A stretch of 64,000 nucleotides of DNA from Aquihabitans sp. G128 (lineage in GTDB: Bacteria; Actinomycetota; Acidimicrobiia; Acidimicrobiales; Iamiaceae). This document shows positions 41,215 to 48,780 of this stretch, in pieces. Positions within the stretch are counted from its first letter, which is position 1. Each line of letters begins with the position of its first letter. Position numbers and translations under genes: made by a program. The stretch lies in contig NZ_CP077604.1 in the NCBI RefSeq assembly GCF_019048865.1, positions 992,001 through 1,056,000 on the forward strand. Direction: 5' to 3'. The notes under the pieces were generated by a model, which had not been told where the DNA came from, did not search any database, and was given only the letters and a program-made list of their open reading frames with translations.

Positions 41215-42453
41215 TCAGTACTTGACCGGGAGGCCCTTGATGCCGTTGAGCCAGGCGCTGCGGAGGCGGCGGGGCGGTCCCAGGGCGGTGATGTCGGGCA
41301 GGTGGTCGGCGATGGCGTTGAACATGAGGTCGATCTCCATCTTCGCCAGGCTGGCGCCGATGCAGTAGTGGGCGCCGCCGCCTCCGAAGCCCACGTGGGG
41401 GTTGGGGTCCCGGAGGATGTCGAAGGAGTGCGGGTCGTCGAACACGGTCTCGTCGTAGTTGGCCGACGAGTAGCAGATGCCCACCCGCTGCCCCTTGGCG
41501 ATCTTGACGCCGTGCAGGTCCTGGTCCTCCGTCGCCGTGCGCTGGAACAGCACCACCGGCGTGGCCCAGCGCACGATCTCATCGGCGGTGGTGCTCGGCC
41601 GCTCGCGCTTGTAGAGCTCCCACTGGTCCGGGTGGTCGAAGAACGCCTGCATGCCGTGGCTGATGGCGTTGCGGGTGGTCTCGTTGCCGGCCACCGAGAG
41701 GATCAGCACGAAGAAGGCGAACTGCTCCGAGCTGAGCGACTCGCCGTCGAGGTCGGCGGTCACCAGCTTGGTGGCGATGTCGTCCATGGGGCACGCCTTG
41801 CGCTCCTCGCCGAGGCCCATGGCGTAGCCGAGGATCTCGGCGGCGGCGACGGCGGGGTCGATGTCGTACTCGGGGTCGTCGTAGGCGATCATCTGGTTCG
41901 ACCAGTCGAAGATCTTCCTGCGGTCGTCCTGCGGGAAGCCCACCAGGTCGGCGATCGCCTGGAGGGGCAGCTCGCAGGCGATGTCGGTCACGAAGTCGCC
42001 GGTGCCCTTGGCCTTGGCTTCGGTGACGATCGACAGGGCGCGGGCGCGCAGGGCGTCCTCGATCTTGGCGACGGCACGCGGGGTGAAGCAGCCGCGAGAC
42101 ACGATGCCGCGGACCTTGGTGTGGCCCGGGGCGTCCATGTTGAGCAGCATCAGCTTCTGGACCTCGCGCTCGTCGGGGCCGACGTCGGCCCCGAACTTCA
42201 CGATGGCGGTGTTCTCCTCGGCCGACCACCCGGTCTTGGCGCAGGAGATGGCCTTCACGTCCTCGTGGCGGCTGACCACCCAGAAGCCGCCGTCGTCGAA
42301 GCCCGACTCCTCGCGGGTCTGCGGGTTCCAGAACACCGGAGCGGTCTGGCGGAGCGAGGCGAACTCCGGGAAGGGGACGCGTGAGGCATAGAGGTCGGGG
42401 TCGGTGAAGTCGAACCCCTGGGGTACGGCGACGGCGTCGTGGACATCGGTCAT
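41215..42453 (-). CDS. cytochrome P450, CYP125-like
   Basis: Soluble bacterial P450 of 412 residues. Oxygen-activating helix I shows AGNETTRN, the K-helix ExxR is EIVR, and the heme loop is FGGGGAHYCIGASLA with the Cys ligand. Stretches such as FDFTDPDLYASR, VQKLMLLNMDAPGHT, CELPLQAIADLVG and DEIVRWATPV closely match remembered mycobacterial CYP125, the steroid C26/C27 hydroxylase that starts cholesterol side-chain breakdown. Steroid use is therefore a reasonable inference. It follows the nitronate-monooxygenase-like gene by 7 bp in a TetR-led operon. Confidence 0.9.
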   Translation of the reverse strand: MTDVHDAVAVPQGFDFTDPDLYASRVPFPEFASLRQTAPVFWNPQTREESGFDDGGFWVVSRHEDVKAISCAKTGWSAEENTAIVKFGADVGPDEREVQKLMLLNMDAPGHTKVRGIVSRGCFTPRAVAKIEDALRARALSIVTEAKAKGTGDFVTDIACELPLQAIADLVGFPQDDRRKIFDWSNQMIAYDDPEYDIDPAVAAAEILGYAMGLGEERKACPMDDIATKLVTADLDGESLSSEQFAFFVLILSVAGNETTRNAISHGMQAFFDHPDQWELYKRERPSTTADEIVRWATPVVLFQRTATEDQDLHGVKIAKGQRVGICYSSANYDETVFDDPHSFDILRDPNPHVGFGGGGAHYCIGASLAKMEIDLMFNAIADHLPDITALGPPRRLRSAWLNGIKGLPVKY

Positions 42454-42460
42454 GGGGTGC

Positions 42461-43591
42461 TCAGGCCTCCAGGCTCTGGTTCATCAGGGTGCTCATGCGC
42501 TCCATGGCGTCACCGCACTCGCTGACCATGTCGAAGATGACGTCGCGGGTGGGGCGGACCTTGTCCATGCGGCCGACGATCTGGCCCACCGGGTTGAACT
42601 GCACGTCCTTGGCCTGGTCGGGGTACTTGTGGCCGCGCTGCACGGCGTTGGAGGTGACCATGAACTGCATCGGCATCCCGAGCGGCTTGGGGTTGCCCTC
42701 GGCCTCCCAGGCGTCGGTCCACTCGTTGCGGAGCATGCGACAGGGCTTGCCGGTCCACGAGCGGCTGCGCAGGGTGTCCTTGCTGGTGGCGTCGAACAGG
42801 CTCTGCATCTGCGCCGGCGGCACGTCGGCCTCCTCGACGGTGAGCCACAGCGAGCCGGTCCACACGCCCTGGGCGCCCATGGCCAGCGCAGCGGCCATCT
42901 GGCGGCCGCTGCCGATCCCGCCGGCGGCGAGCATCGGGGTGTCGCCCAGCACGTCGAGGATCTCGGGCCACAGGACCATCGAGCCGATCTCGCCGGTGTG
43001 GCCGCCGCCCTCGGTGCCCTGGCCGATCACGATGTCGACGCCGGCGGCCTTGTGGCGAGCAGCCTGCGCCGCCGAGCCGCATAGGGCGGCGATGAGCTTG
43101 CCCTTGCTGTGCACGTTGTCGATGACGTCGGCCGGCGGGGTGCCGAGGGCGTTGGCGAGCAGGGCCACCTTCTCGTGGGAGAGGGCGATCTCGGCCTGCG
43201 GTCCGGCGATGGCGGTGCCGAAGCCGATGAGCTCGCGCATGCGCTCCTCCTCCGGCAGCTCGGGCACGTCGTGGTCGGCCAGCAGCTTCTGGACGAACTC
43301 CCGGTGGTGGTCCGGGATGAGGGCCTTGAGCTCCTCCTCGAGCTTGTCGGCGTCGGTGGCGCCCATGCCCTCGTACTTGCCGGGGATCACGATGTCGACG
43401 CCGTAGACGTGGTCGCCGATGTGCTCGTCGATCCAGTCGAGCTCGACCTCGAGCTGCTCGGGGGTGAAGCCCACGGCGCCGAGGACGCCGAGGCCACCGG
43501 CCTTGGAGACGGCCACGACGACGTCGCGGCAGTGGGTGAAGGCGAAGATCGGGAACTCGATGCCGAGCTTCTTGGCCAGGTCGGTCTGCAT
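42461..43591 (-). CDS. nitronate monooxygenase-family flavoprotein
   Basis: FMN-dependent TIM-barrel protein of 376 residues related to 2-nitropropane dioxygenase/nitronate monooxygenase. PIFAFTHCRDVVVAVS at the N-terminus, QGTEGGGHTGEIGSMVL for the FMN region and MLAAGGIGSGRQMAAALAMG for phosphate binding are clear. It resembles mycobacterial Rv1533-type proteins more than proven nitronate oxidases, so a role as another flavin oxidoreductase is possible. Placed between two P450 genes, it may act on the same substrate. GGAGA precedes the ATG. Confidence 0.87.
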   Translation of the reverse strand: MQTDLAKKLGIEFPIFAFTHCRDVVVAVSKAGGLGVLGAVGFTPEQLEVELDWIDEHIGDHVYGVDIVIPGKYEGMGATDADKLEEELKALIPDHHREFVQKLLADHDVPELPEEERMRELIGFGTAIAGPQAEIALSHEKVALLANALGTPPADVIDNVHSKGKLIAALCGSAAQAARHKAAGVDIVIGQGTEGGGHTGEIGSMVLWPEILDVLGDTPMLAAGGIGSGRQMAAALAMGAQGVWTGSLWLTVEEADVPPAQMQSLFDATSKDTLRSRSWTGKPCRMLRNEWTDAWEAEGNPKPLGMPMQFMVTSNAVQRGHKYPDQAKDVQFNPVGQIVGRMDKVRPTRDVIFDMVSECGDAMERMSTLMNQSLEA

Positions 43592-43646
43592 GTCGCGTGT
43601 CTCCAGAGAAGGGTGGGGTTGGTGGACGGGGTGGGGCTCGGCCGGA

Positions 43647-44864
43647 TCAGCCGTTGAGCTTGACGGGCAGGTGCTTGATGCCGTTGACGAAGTCGCTGCG
43701 CATGCGCTTGTGGGGCCCGTCGGCGGCGACGTTCGGGAAGCGGCGGACGAACTCGCGCACCATGACCTTGATCTCGGCGCGGGCCAGGTTGGCGCCCAGG
43801 CAGAAGTGGGCGCCGCCGCCGCCGAAGGTGAGGTGGTCGTTGCCCTGGCGACGGGGGTCGAACGTGTCGGGGTCGGCGAAGTGCTCGGGGTCCCGGTTGG
43901 CCGCGGCGTAGTAGATGACCACCTTCTCGCCGGCCTTGATCTCCTGGCCGCCGACCACGGTGTCGACCGTGGCGGTGCGGCGGAAGTTGTGGATGGCGGC
44001 CCCCCAGCGGAGGAACTCCTCGGTGGCCGAGCTCCAGAGCTCGTCGTCGTCGATGTTGGCGGCGAGGTCGGCCATGACGTCGGGACGCTCCAGCAGGACC
44101 TGCAGCGAGTGGGCGATGAGGTTGCGGGTGGTCTCGTTGCCGGCCACGCAGAGCAGCACGAAGAACATGTTGAGCTCTTCCTTGCTGAGCCGGTCGCCGT
44201 CGACCTCGGCCTGCACCAGGGCCGTCATGATGTCGTCACGAGGGTTCTCGAGGCGATCGGCCACGATGGCGTCGCAGTAGGCGTAGATCTCCGCGGCGGC
44301 GATCTGGCCGTCCTCTTCGGAGGTGCGGAAGTCCTCGTCCTGGAAGCCCACGAGGCGGTTGCTCCAGTCGAAGACCAGGTGCCGGTCCTCGTTGGGCACG
44401 CCGATCATCTCGCAGATCACCTGGAGCGGCAGCTCGGCCGCCACCTCTTCGACGAACTCCACCTCGTCGCGCCCCTCGATGCCGGCGATGATCGCCGCGG
44501 CCTTCTCGCCGATGTGGTCGACGAGGCGGTTGATCATGCGGGGTGTGAACCCGGCGCTGACCAGGCGCCGGTAGCGCGAGTGCTTCGGCGGGTCCATGTT
44601 CAGCAGGGTCATGCGGATCAGCTCGAGGGCCTCGGGCTCGTGGTCCACCAGGAAGGTGGAGCCCAGCTCGGTGCTGAAGGTGGTGTGGTCTCGGCTGATG
44701 GCCCGCACGTCGTCGTAGCGGGTGACGGCCCAGAAGCCGGTGAACTCGGGGTGCTCGTGCCAGTGGGCGGGGGCCTCGCGGCGCAGCAGGTCGAACTGGT
44801 CGTACGGCACCTCCTTGGCCCAGGTGTCCTCGAGGAGGTCGATGTCGTTCAGGGAGAGGCTCAC
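43647..44864 (-). CDS. cytochrome P450 (steroid-type clade)
   Basis: Second P450 of the operon, 405 residues. Helix I carries AGNETTRN, the K-helix ExxR is EFLR, and the heme loop is FGGGGAHFCLGANLAR. The TLLNMDPPKHSRYRRLVS and ELPLQVICEMIGVP segments place it near the CYP124/125/142 type of lipid and steroid hydroxylases, but it is clearly distinct from the neighbouring CYP125-like protein. The GTG start at 44864 overlaps the TetR stop (GTGA), coupling regulator and enzyme. Confidence 0.9.
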   Translation of the reverse strand: MSLSLNDIDLLEDTWAKEVPYDQFDLLRREAPAHWHEHPEFTGFWAVTRYDDVRAISRDHTTFSTELGSTFLVDHEPEALELIRMTLLNMDPPKHSRYRRLVSAGFTPRMINRLVDHIGEKAAAIIAGIEGRDEVEFVEEVAAELPLQVICEMIGVPNEDRHLVFDWSNRLVGFQDEDFRTSEEDGQIAAAEIYAYCDAIVADRLENPRDDIMTALVQAEVDGDRLSKEELNMFFVLLCVAGNETTRNLIAHSLQVLLERPDVMADLAANIDDDELWSSATEEFLRWGAAIHNFRRTATVDTVVGGQEIKAGEKVVIYYAAANRDPEHFADPDTFDPRRQGNDHLTFGGGGAHFCLGANLARAEIKVMVREFVRRFPNVAADGPHKRMRSDFVNGIKHLPVKLNG

Positions 44865-45490
44865 GGGGTGGTGGTTCCTTCGGTCTGGGGAGCGGACGGG
44901 AGGTCGAGGAGGCGGCGGAGGCCGTCGACGACGAGCTGCTGCGGGACGACGGCGGGGTCGATCCGGTACTGGAAGGCGAGGCCGATCAGGAGGGCGATGA
45001 CCTGGGCGGCGAGGTCGGGGGCCGGGGCGGGCAGGGCGAAGCCGAGCTCCACCGACCAGTCGGTGAGGCCGCCGGCCAGGCCGTCGCGCATGACCTGGAA
45101 GCGCTCGGCGCCGACCACGCCCAGCTCGGGGTCGCGCACGGCGTGCAGCCAGAGCTCGAACTCGAGCAGGAGCCAGGCGTCGCCGCTCTCGCTGTCGCGC
45201 CGGACGATGCCGCCCCACAGCGCGCCGAAGCGGCTGTCGAGGTCCCGTTCGCCCTCCAGGCTGGCGGTGAGGTCGGTGATGGTCTGCTCGATCCACTGCT
45301 CGAGCAGGGCGACGAGCAGGCCCTCCTTGCCCCCGAAGTGGTCGTAGAGGGCGCCGGTGGTGCGGTCGGCGGCGGCGGCCACCGCCTCGGCGGAGCTGGC
45401 GTGGAAGCCCTTGCGGGCGAAGAGGTCGGCCGCCGCGCTCAGCAGCTGGGCGCGCGTCTCGGCCCGTCGTTCCTCCTGCGTGCGCCCCAT
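44861..45490 (-). CDS. TetR family regulator of the P450 operon
   Basis: Repressor of 209 residues: an N-terminal helix-turn-helix (LLSAAADLFARKGFHASSAE, then GALYDHFGGKEGLL) and a C-terminal ligand domain. It is first gene of the operon and overlaps the P450 start by 4 bp. The ATG at 45490 is preferred to the ORF start at 45532 because the HTH starts normally there and a TACGTT -10 lies exactly 8 nt upstream. The promoter is covered by a large palindrome at 45503-45540, so the protein probably represses its own operon and is released by a substrate-like ligand, perhaps a steroid or lipid. Confidence 0.9.
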   Translation of the reverse strand: MGRTQEERRAETRAQLLSAAADLFARKGFHASSAEAVAAAADRTTGALYDHFGGKEGLLVALLEQWIEQTITDLTASLEGERDLDSRFGALWGGIVRRDSESGDAWLLLEFELWLHAVRDPELGVVGAERFQVMRDGLAGGLTDWSVELGFALPAPAPDLAAQVIALLIGLAFQYRIDPAVVPQQLVVDGLRRLLDLPSAPQTEGTTTP

Positions 45491-45498
45491 CGCTGCGC

Positions 45499-45504
45499 AA
45501 CGTA
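45499..45504 (-). promoter_or_regulatory. -10 hexamer TACGTT of the tetR-P450 operon
   Basis: The hexamer ends 8 nt before the ATG at 45490 (minus) and its upstream edge overlaps the palindromic operator. Confidence 0.55.
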
Positions 45505-45540
45505 CATCAGCGACCCAACATATGTCGAGCATCCGATGTA
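45503..45540. promoter_or_regulatory. interrupted palindromic operator upstream of tetR
   Basis: TACATC at 45503-45508 and GATGTA at 45535-45540 are exact inverted repeats, and an ACATATGT palindrome at 45518-45525 shares the same centre (between 45521 and 45522). The 38-bp site begins 13 bp before the tetR ATG and covers the -10 to -35 zone, the right place for autorepression. Confidence 0.6.
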
Positions 45541-45617
45541 AGTTCGGTCACGTCCGGCGTGCGCCGTCCGGTCGCCAGCCCATCCGCTGGCGGGTGGCCG
45601 CCACGGCCGGCCCGGCG

Positions 45618-45651
45618 CGCCTCGACCCGCCCCGGAGGGCGGGTCGAGGCG
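45618..45651 (-). terminator. terminator of the arylsulfotransferase-like gene
   Basis: Perfect 15-bp stem with a CGGA-type 4-nt loop, 15 bp past the stop at 45667. Its core is identical to the hairpin at 48694-48721. Confidence 0.75.
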
Positions 45652-45666
45652 GAGCGGACGGCGACC

Positions 45667-48555
45667 TCAGCCGATGTAGAGGCGCTCCATGGCCGCGCCA
45701 GGGGCGTACCAGAGCACCGAGGCCGTGCCGCCGGCCCCGACGAAGTCGCCGATCAGCGGCTGGTACCCGGCGGCGAGGGCGCCGTTGCCCGATGGCGTCG
45801 TGCTCGTGGGATCGAACGTCCAGAGCGAGGGCGCGGCGCCCGGCGTCCAGCTGAGGACCCGATCGTTGGGCCCAGCCAGGACGTAGCCCGTCCCGGGATC
45901 GGTGCTGGTGACGGTGCTCGACGTGTGGGCGCCCGAGGCGTCGAAGGACCAGAGGAAGTCGGCGCCGGGGCCGGGCGCGGAGAAGAGGAGCTCGTCGCGC
46001 TGCTCGGTCCCGGTGAAGTTGCCGACGAGCGGCGAGAACGTGCCGTTGACGGTGACGGGCAACGATCGCTGGCCGGTGGTCCCCACCGGGCCGCCGACGG
46101 TGAGCCACAGGGCGTCGCCGGCCGAACCGGGTCCGTAGAAGAACACGTCGCCCAGCCCGTCGCCGTCGAAGTCGCCGCTGACGGGCTGGTAGGTGCCGTT
46201 GATGGTGACCGAGCGGCTGGTCCGCTGGGGGCCGCCGCCCGCCGCCCAGGTGAACCGGTCGACGCGGTCCGGCGCCGTGCCCGCGGCGTACCAGAGCACC
46301 TCGTCGTAGCGGCCGCCGTAGTTCAGGCGCTGGTCGAGCACGACCGGCTTGGTCACCACCGTCGGCACGGTCACCGCCCCGGTAGCGATGACGGGCGCCC
46401 CCGTCCGAGCGCCGAGGTCGAACCGCCAGAGGTAGGCCGTGGGCTGGCCCGGCTGCCAGAACAGCACCTCGTCGCGGTCGTCGCCGACGAAGTCCCCGAC
46501 CAGCGGGGTGTAGGTCCCGCTGATGGCCGGCAGGGCGAGGGAGCTGAAGCCGCCCTGCCCGTCCGCGACGTGGAGGAAGTCCCCGCCCGAGCCGGGCCGG
46601 TAGTAGAGGACGTCGTCGTTCCGGCTGCCGCCGAAGTCGCCCACGAGCGGGCGGTAGGTCTCGGTCACCGGGGGCGCCGCCGCCTCGGTGAAGGCCGTCG
46701 TGGCCCGGGCCGTGGTGCTGCGCCCGAGCAGGGAGGCCGTGGCGTCGAGCGCCTCGACGGCCACGTAGGCGGGCCGACCGGTGATGGTCGCCGTCGTCTC
46801 GAACCCGGTCCGGGCCACCGTGGCGACCGGTGCCAGGGTCCCGGGCGACGCCCCGGCCAGGATCCGCCACTGGGTGGCCCGGGTGTCGCCGTTCCAGCTC
46901 ATGGCCACCGCGGTGACGACCCCGGACGGCCGCGTCGCAGCCACGGGCCGTTCCGCCGGCGCGCCGGTCCACGGGAACCGGAACTGCCGGTAGGTGCCGA
47001 CGCCGGTCAGGGTGGCGTCGAGGCGCACCGCCCCGGCGGCGTCGTACTCGGTGATGGTGCCCAGGCCTCCCCAGGCCACCAGCTCGTGTCCGCCCGGGAG
47101 GCCCTGCATGGAGCCCTGCGTCGGCCCGAACAGCGCCGGGGTCCGGATGAGCTTCTTGGTGTAGGTGGCGGTGCCGGTCGCCGGGTCGAGCGTCACGACG
47201 GCCGCTCGCGACGGGCCGTTGCGCCGCACCCCGTTGTCGAAGTAGCTGTAGGACCCGCTCCCCCGGGCGGAGAAGTCGTGGGGGAAGTCCGGACCGGTGA
47301 TGGCGTTGGGCTCGCCGACCAGGTTCGGGAACGAGCTGTGCTTGCCGCCGAAGCGCCACTCGATGTTCCCCGAGGTCCGATCGATCTTGTACAGCGACGA
47401 CGTGATCCGGGACGACAGCAGCACGTCGCCGTCGTCGTCGAGGTCGATGGAGTTGCTGTGGAAGTAGTCCACCAGCTGACCGTCGATGGGCTGGTAGGCG
47501 TCGCTGAGCGGCACGTGGTCGAGGCTGTGCCACTCCCAGAGGACCTGCCGGGTGCTGAGGTCGACCTCCTGGAGCACGGCTTCGAGCACCGTGCTGCCGG
47601 GGGTGCAGCCGACCAGCGGGGCCACGCCGCTGCACAGGAGCGGGTTGTAGGCCATCACGTAGGCCGAGTCGTGGTCGGTGAAGCGGATGTCGTGGACGTC
47701 GGCCTGGTAGCCGTTGCCCGCATCGATGCGGGCGACCTCCCGGTAGCTGCGGTCGGCCACGATCCACGAGCCCCGGTAGCTGCCGGGCCCGTAGGGGGCG
47801 TCGCCCTCGAACCAGACCAGGGACGGCTGGCCGCCGACGGTGTCCACCTGGAGGTTGCCGGCCAGGTCGACGTCGGGCTCGGGCTTGAACCAGACCGGCT
47901 CCCCGGCGTCGTCGTAGATCATCACCCCGGCAGCGGAGTCGGCGCCGGCGCTGGGCGTGGCCATCAGGTACCCGGGTGCGGTCCCCGAGGCGGCCTGGCC
48001 GATGGTCACGCCGGGCGGGCGCAGGTCGGGCCGGCTGGCGTAGGTGGGCGCTGCGGCGGACCGGGTGCCGTTGGTGGCGACCCCGGGGGCGCCCTGCTCG
48101 TCGGCGAACAGCTGGGGGCCGGGGTGCGGGGCCGGGGTGCCGACGGTGAAGGTGTAGCTCGAGCTGGAGGCGCCGGACACGGTGGCGCCCGAGGTCACGG
48201 TCACCGTCTCGCCGGGAGCGAAGGGCGACGTCGGCGTGAACGCCACGCCCCGCCCGTCCGGCAGCGCCGCGGTGGCGCCGCGGTGGGGACCGCTGCGGCT
48301 ACCGGTGGCGCTGATCGGGCCGATGGCCGCCGCCGGCGCGCCGGTGATGGTGACCGCGGTGGCCGGCGAGGCGGTCGCCGACCCCGGAGCCGGGATGGCG
48401 ACGGTGGCGCCCGGCGCCGGCGCTGCGGCGCGCAGCGGTGCCGGAACGGCACCGACCACGCCGGGTCCGACGAGGCTGCCGACCACCACCGCGGCGGCCG
48501 CCACCGCCACGGCCCCCGACCGCTTGCCCGTGCCCCGCTCGCCCCGTGCTCGCAT
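45667..48555 (-). CDS. secreted arylsulfotransferase-like protein with FG-GAP-type repeats
   Basis: Exported protein of 962 residues. A signal sequence (GAVAVAAAAVVVGSLVG) is followed by an Ig-like Ala/Pro/Thr-rich region to about residue 140. The middle (about 190-540) resembles the arylsulfotransferase ASST/Arylsulfotran_2 beta-propeller: ADVHDIRF, YFHSNSIDLDDDGDVL, RFGGKHSSFPN and FPHDFSARG hold conserved His residues. A fibronectin-like segment follows, then about seven repeats of 40-50 residues from residue 640 to the end (YRPLVGDFGG, PLVGDFVGDDRDEVLFW, GDFDGDGLGDVFFYG), like FG-GAP/VCBS calcium-binding blades. A sulfate-transfer role is inferred only from the family. A TACGGT hexamer at 48600-48605 and GGGGAG precede the start. 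Confidence 0.82.
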   Translation of the reverse strand: MRARGERGTGKRSGAVAVAAAAVVVGSLVGPGVVGAVPAPLRAAAPAPGATVAIPAPGSATASPATAVTITGAPAAAIGPISATGSRSGPHRGATAALPDGRGVAFTPTSPFAPGETVTVTSGATVSGASSSSYTFTVGTPAPHPGPQLFADEQGAPGVATNGTRSAAAPTYASRPDLRPPGVTIGQAASGTAPGYLMATPSAGADSAAGVMIYDDAGEPVWFKPEPDVDLAGNLQVDTVGGQPSLVWFEGDAPYGPGSYRGSWIVADRSYREVARIDAGNGYQADVHDIRFTDHDSAYVMAYNPLLCSGVAPLVGCTPGSTVLEAVLQEVDLSTRQVLWEWHSLDHVPLSDAYQPIDGQLVDYFHSNSIDLDDDGDVLLSSRITSSLYKIDRTSGNIEWRFGGKHSSFPNLVGEPNAITGPDFPHDFSARGSGSYSYFDNGVRRNGPSRAAVVTLDPATGTATYTKKLIRTPALFGPTQGSMQGLPGGHELVAWGGLGTITEYDAAGAVRLDATLTGVGTYRQFRFPWTGAPAERPVAATRPSGVVTAVAMSWNGDTRATQWRILAGASPGTLAPVATVARTGFETTATITGRPAYVAVEALDATASLLGRSTTARATTAFTEAAAPPVTETYRPLVGDFGGSRNDDVLYYRPGSGGDFLHVADGQGGFSSLALPAISGTYTPLVGDFVGDDRDEVLFWQPGQPTAYLWRFDLGARTGAPVIATGAVTVPTVVTKPVVLDQRLNYGGRYDEVLWYAAGTAPDRVDRFTWAAGGGPQRTSRSVTINGTYQPVSGDFDGDGLGDVFFYGPGSAGDALWLTVGGPVGTTGQRSLPVTVNGTFSPLVGNFTGTEQRDELLFSAPGPGADFLWSFDASGAHTSSTVTSTDPGTGYVLAGPNDRVLSWTPGAAPSLWTFDPTSTTPSGNGALAAGYQPLIGDFVGAGGTASVLWYAPGAAMERLYIG

Positions 48556-48693
48556 CTGCGCTCCCCTGCCCGGCGTCCCCCTGCGGACCGCGTGGGCGGA
48601 CCGTAGCCGTGGGGGCCGCGGCGACCGGGGAGCTCGATGGCCAACCCGCCGAACGGGTGAGCTCGACCGCCGGTCCTCGGCGCCCGAGCGCGG

Positions 48694-48721
48694 CTCGACC
48701 CGCCCCGGAGGGCGGGTCGAG
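48694..48721 (-). terminator. terminator of the DEAD-box helicase gene
   Basis: 12-bp perfect stem with CGGA loop, 60 bp past the helicase stop at 48781. Same core sequence as the terminator at 45618-45651. Confidence 0.7.
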
Positions 48722-48780
48722 TCGACGTGGGGGGGCTCCGGACCGAAGCGGAGGCCGGGCCGGCTGGAGCCGGCGACGGC

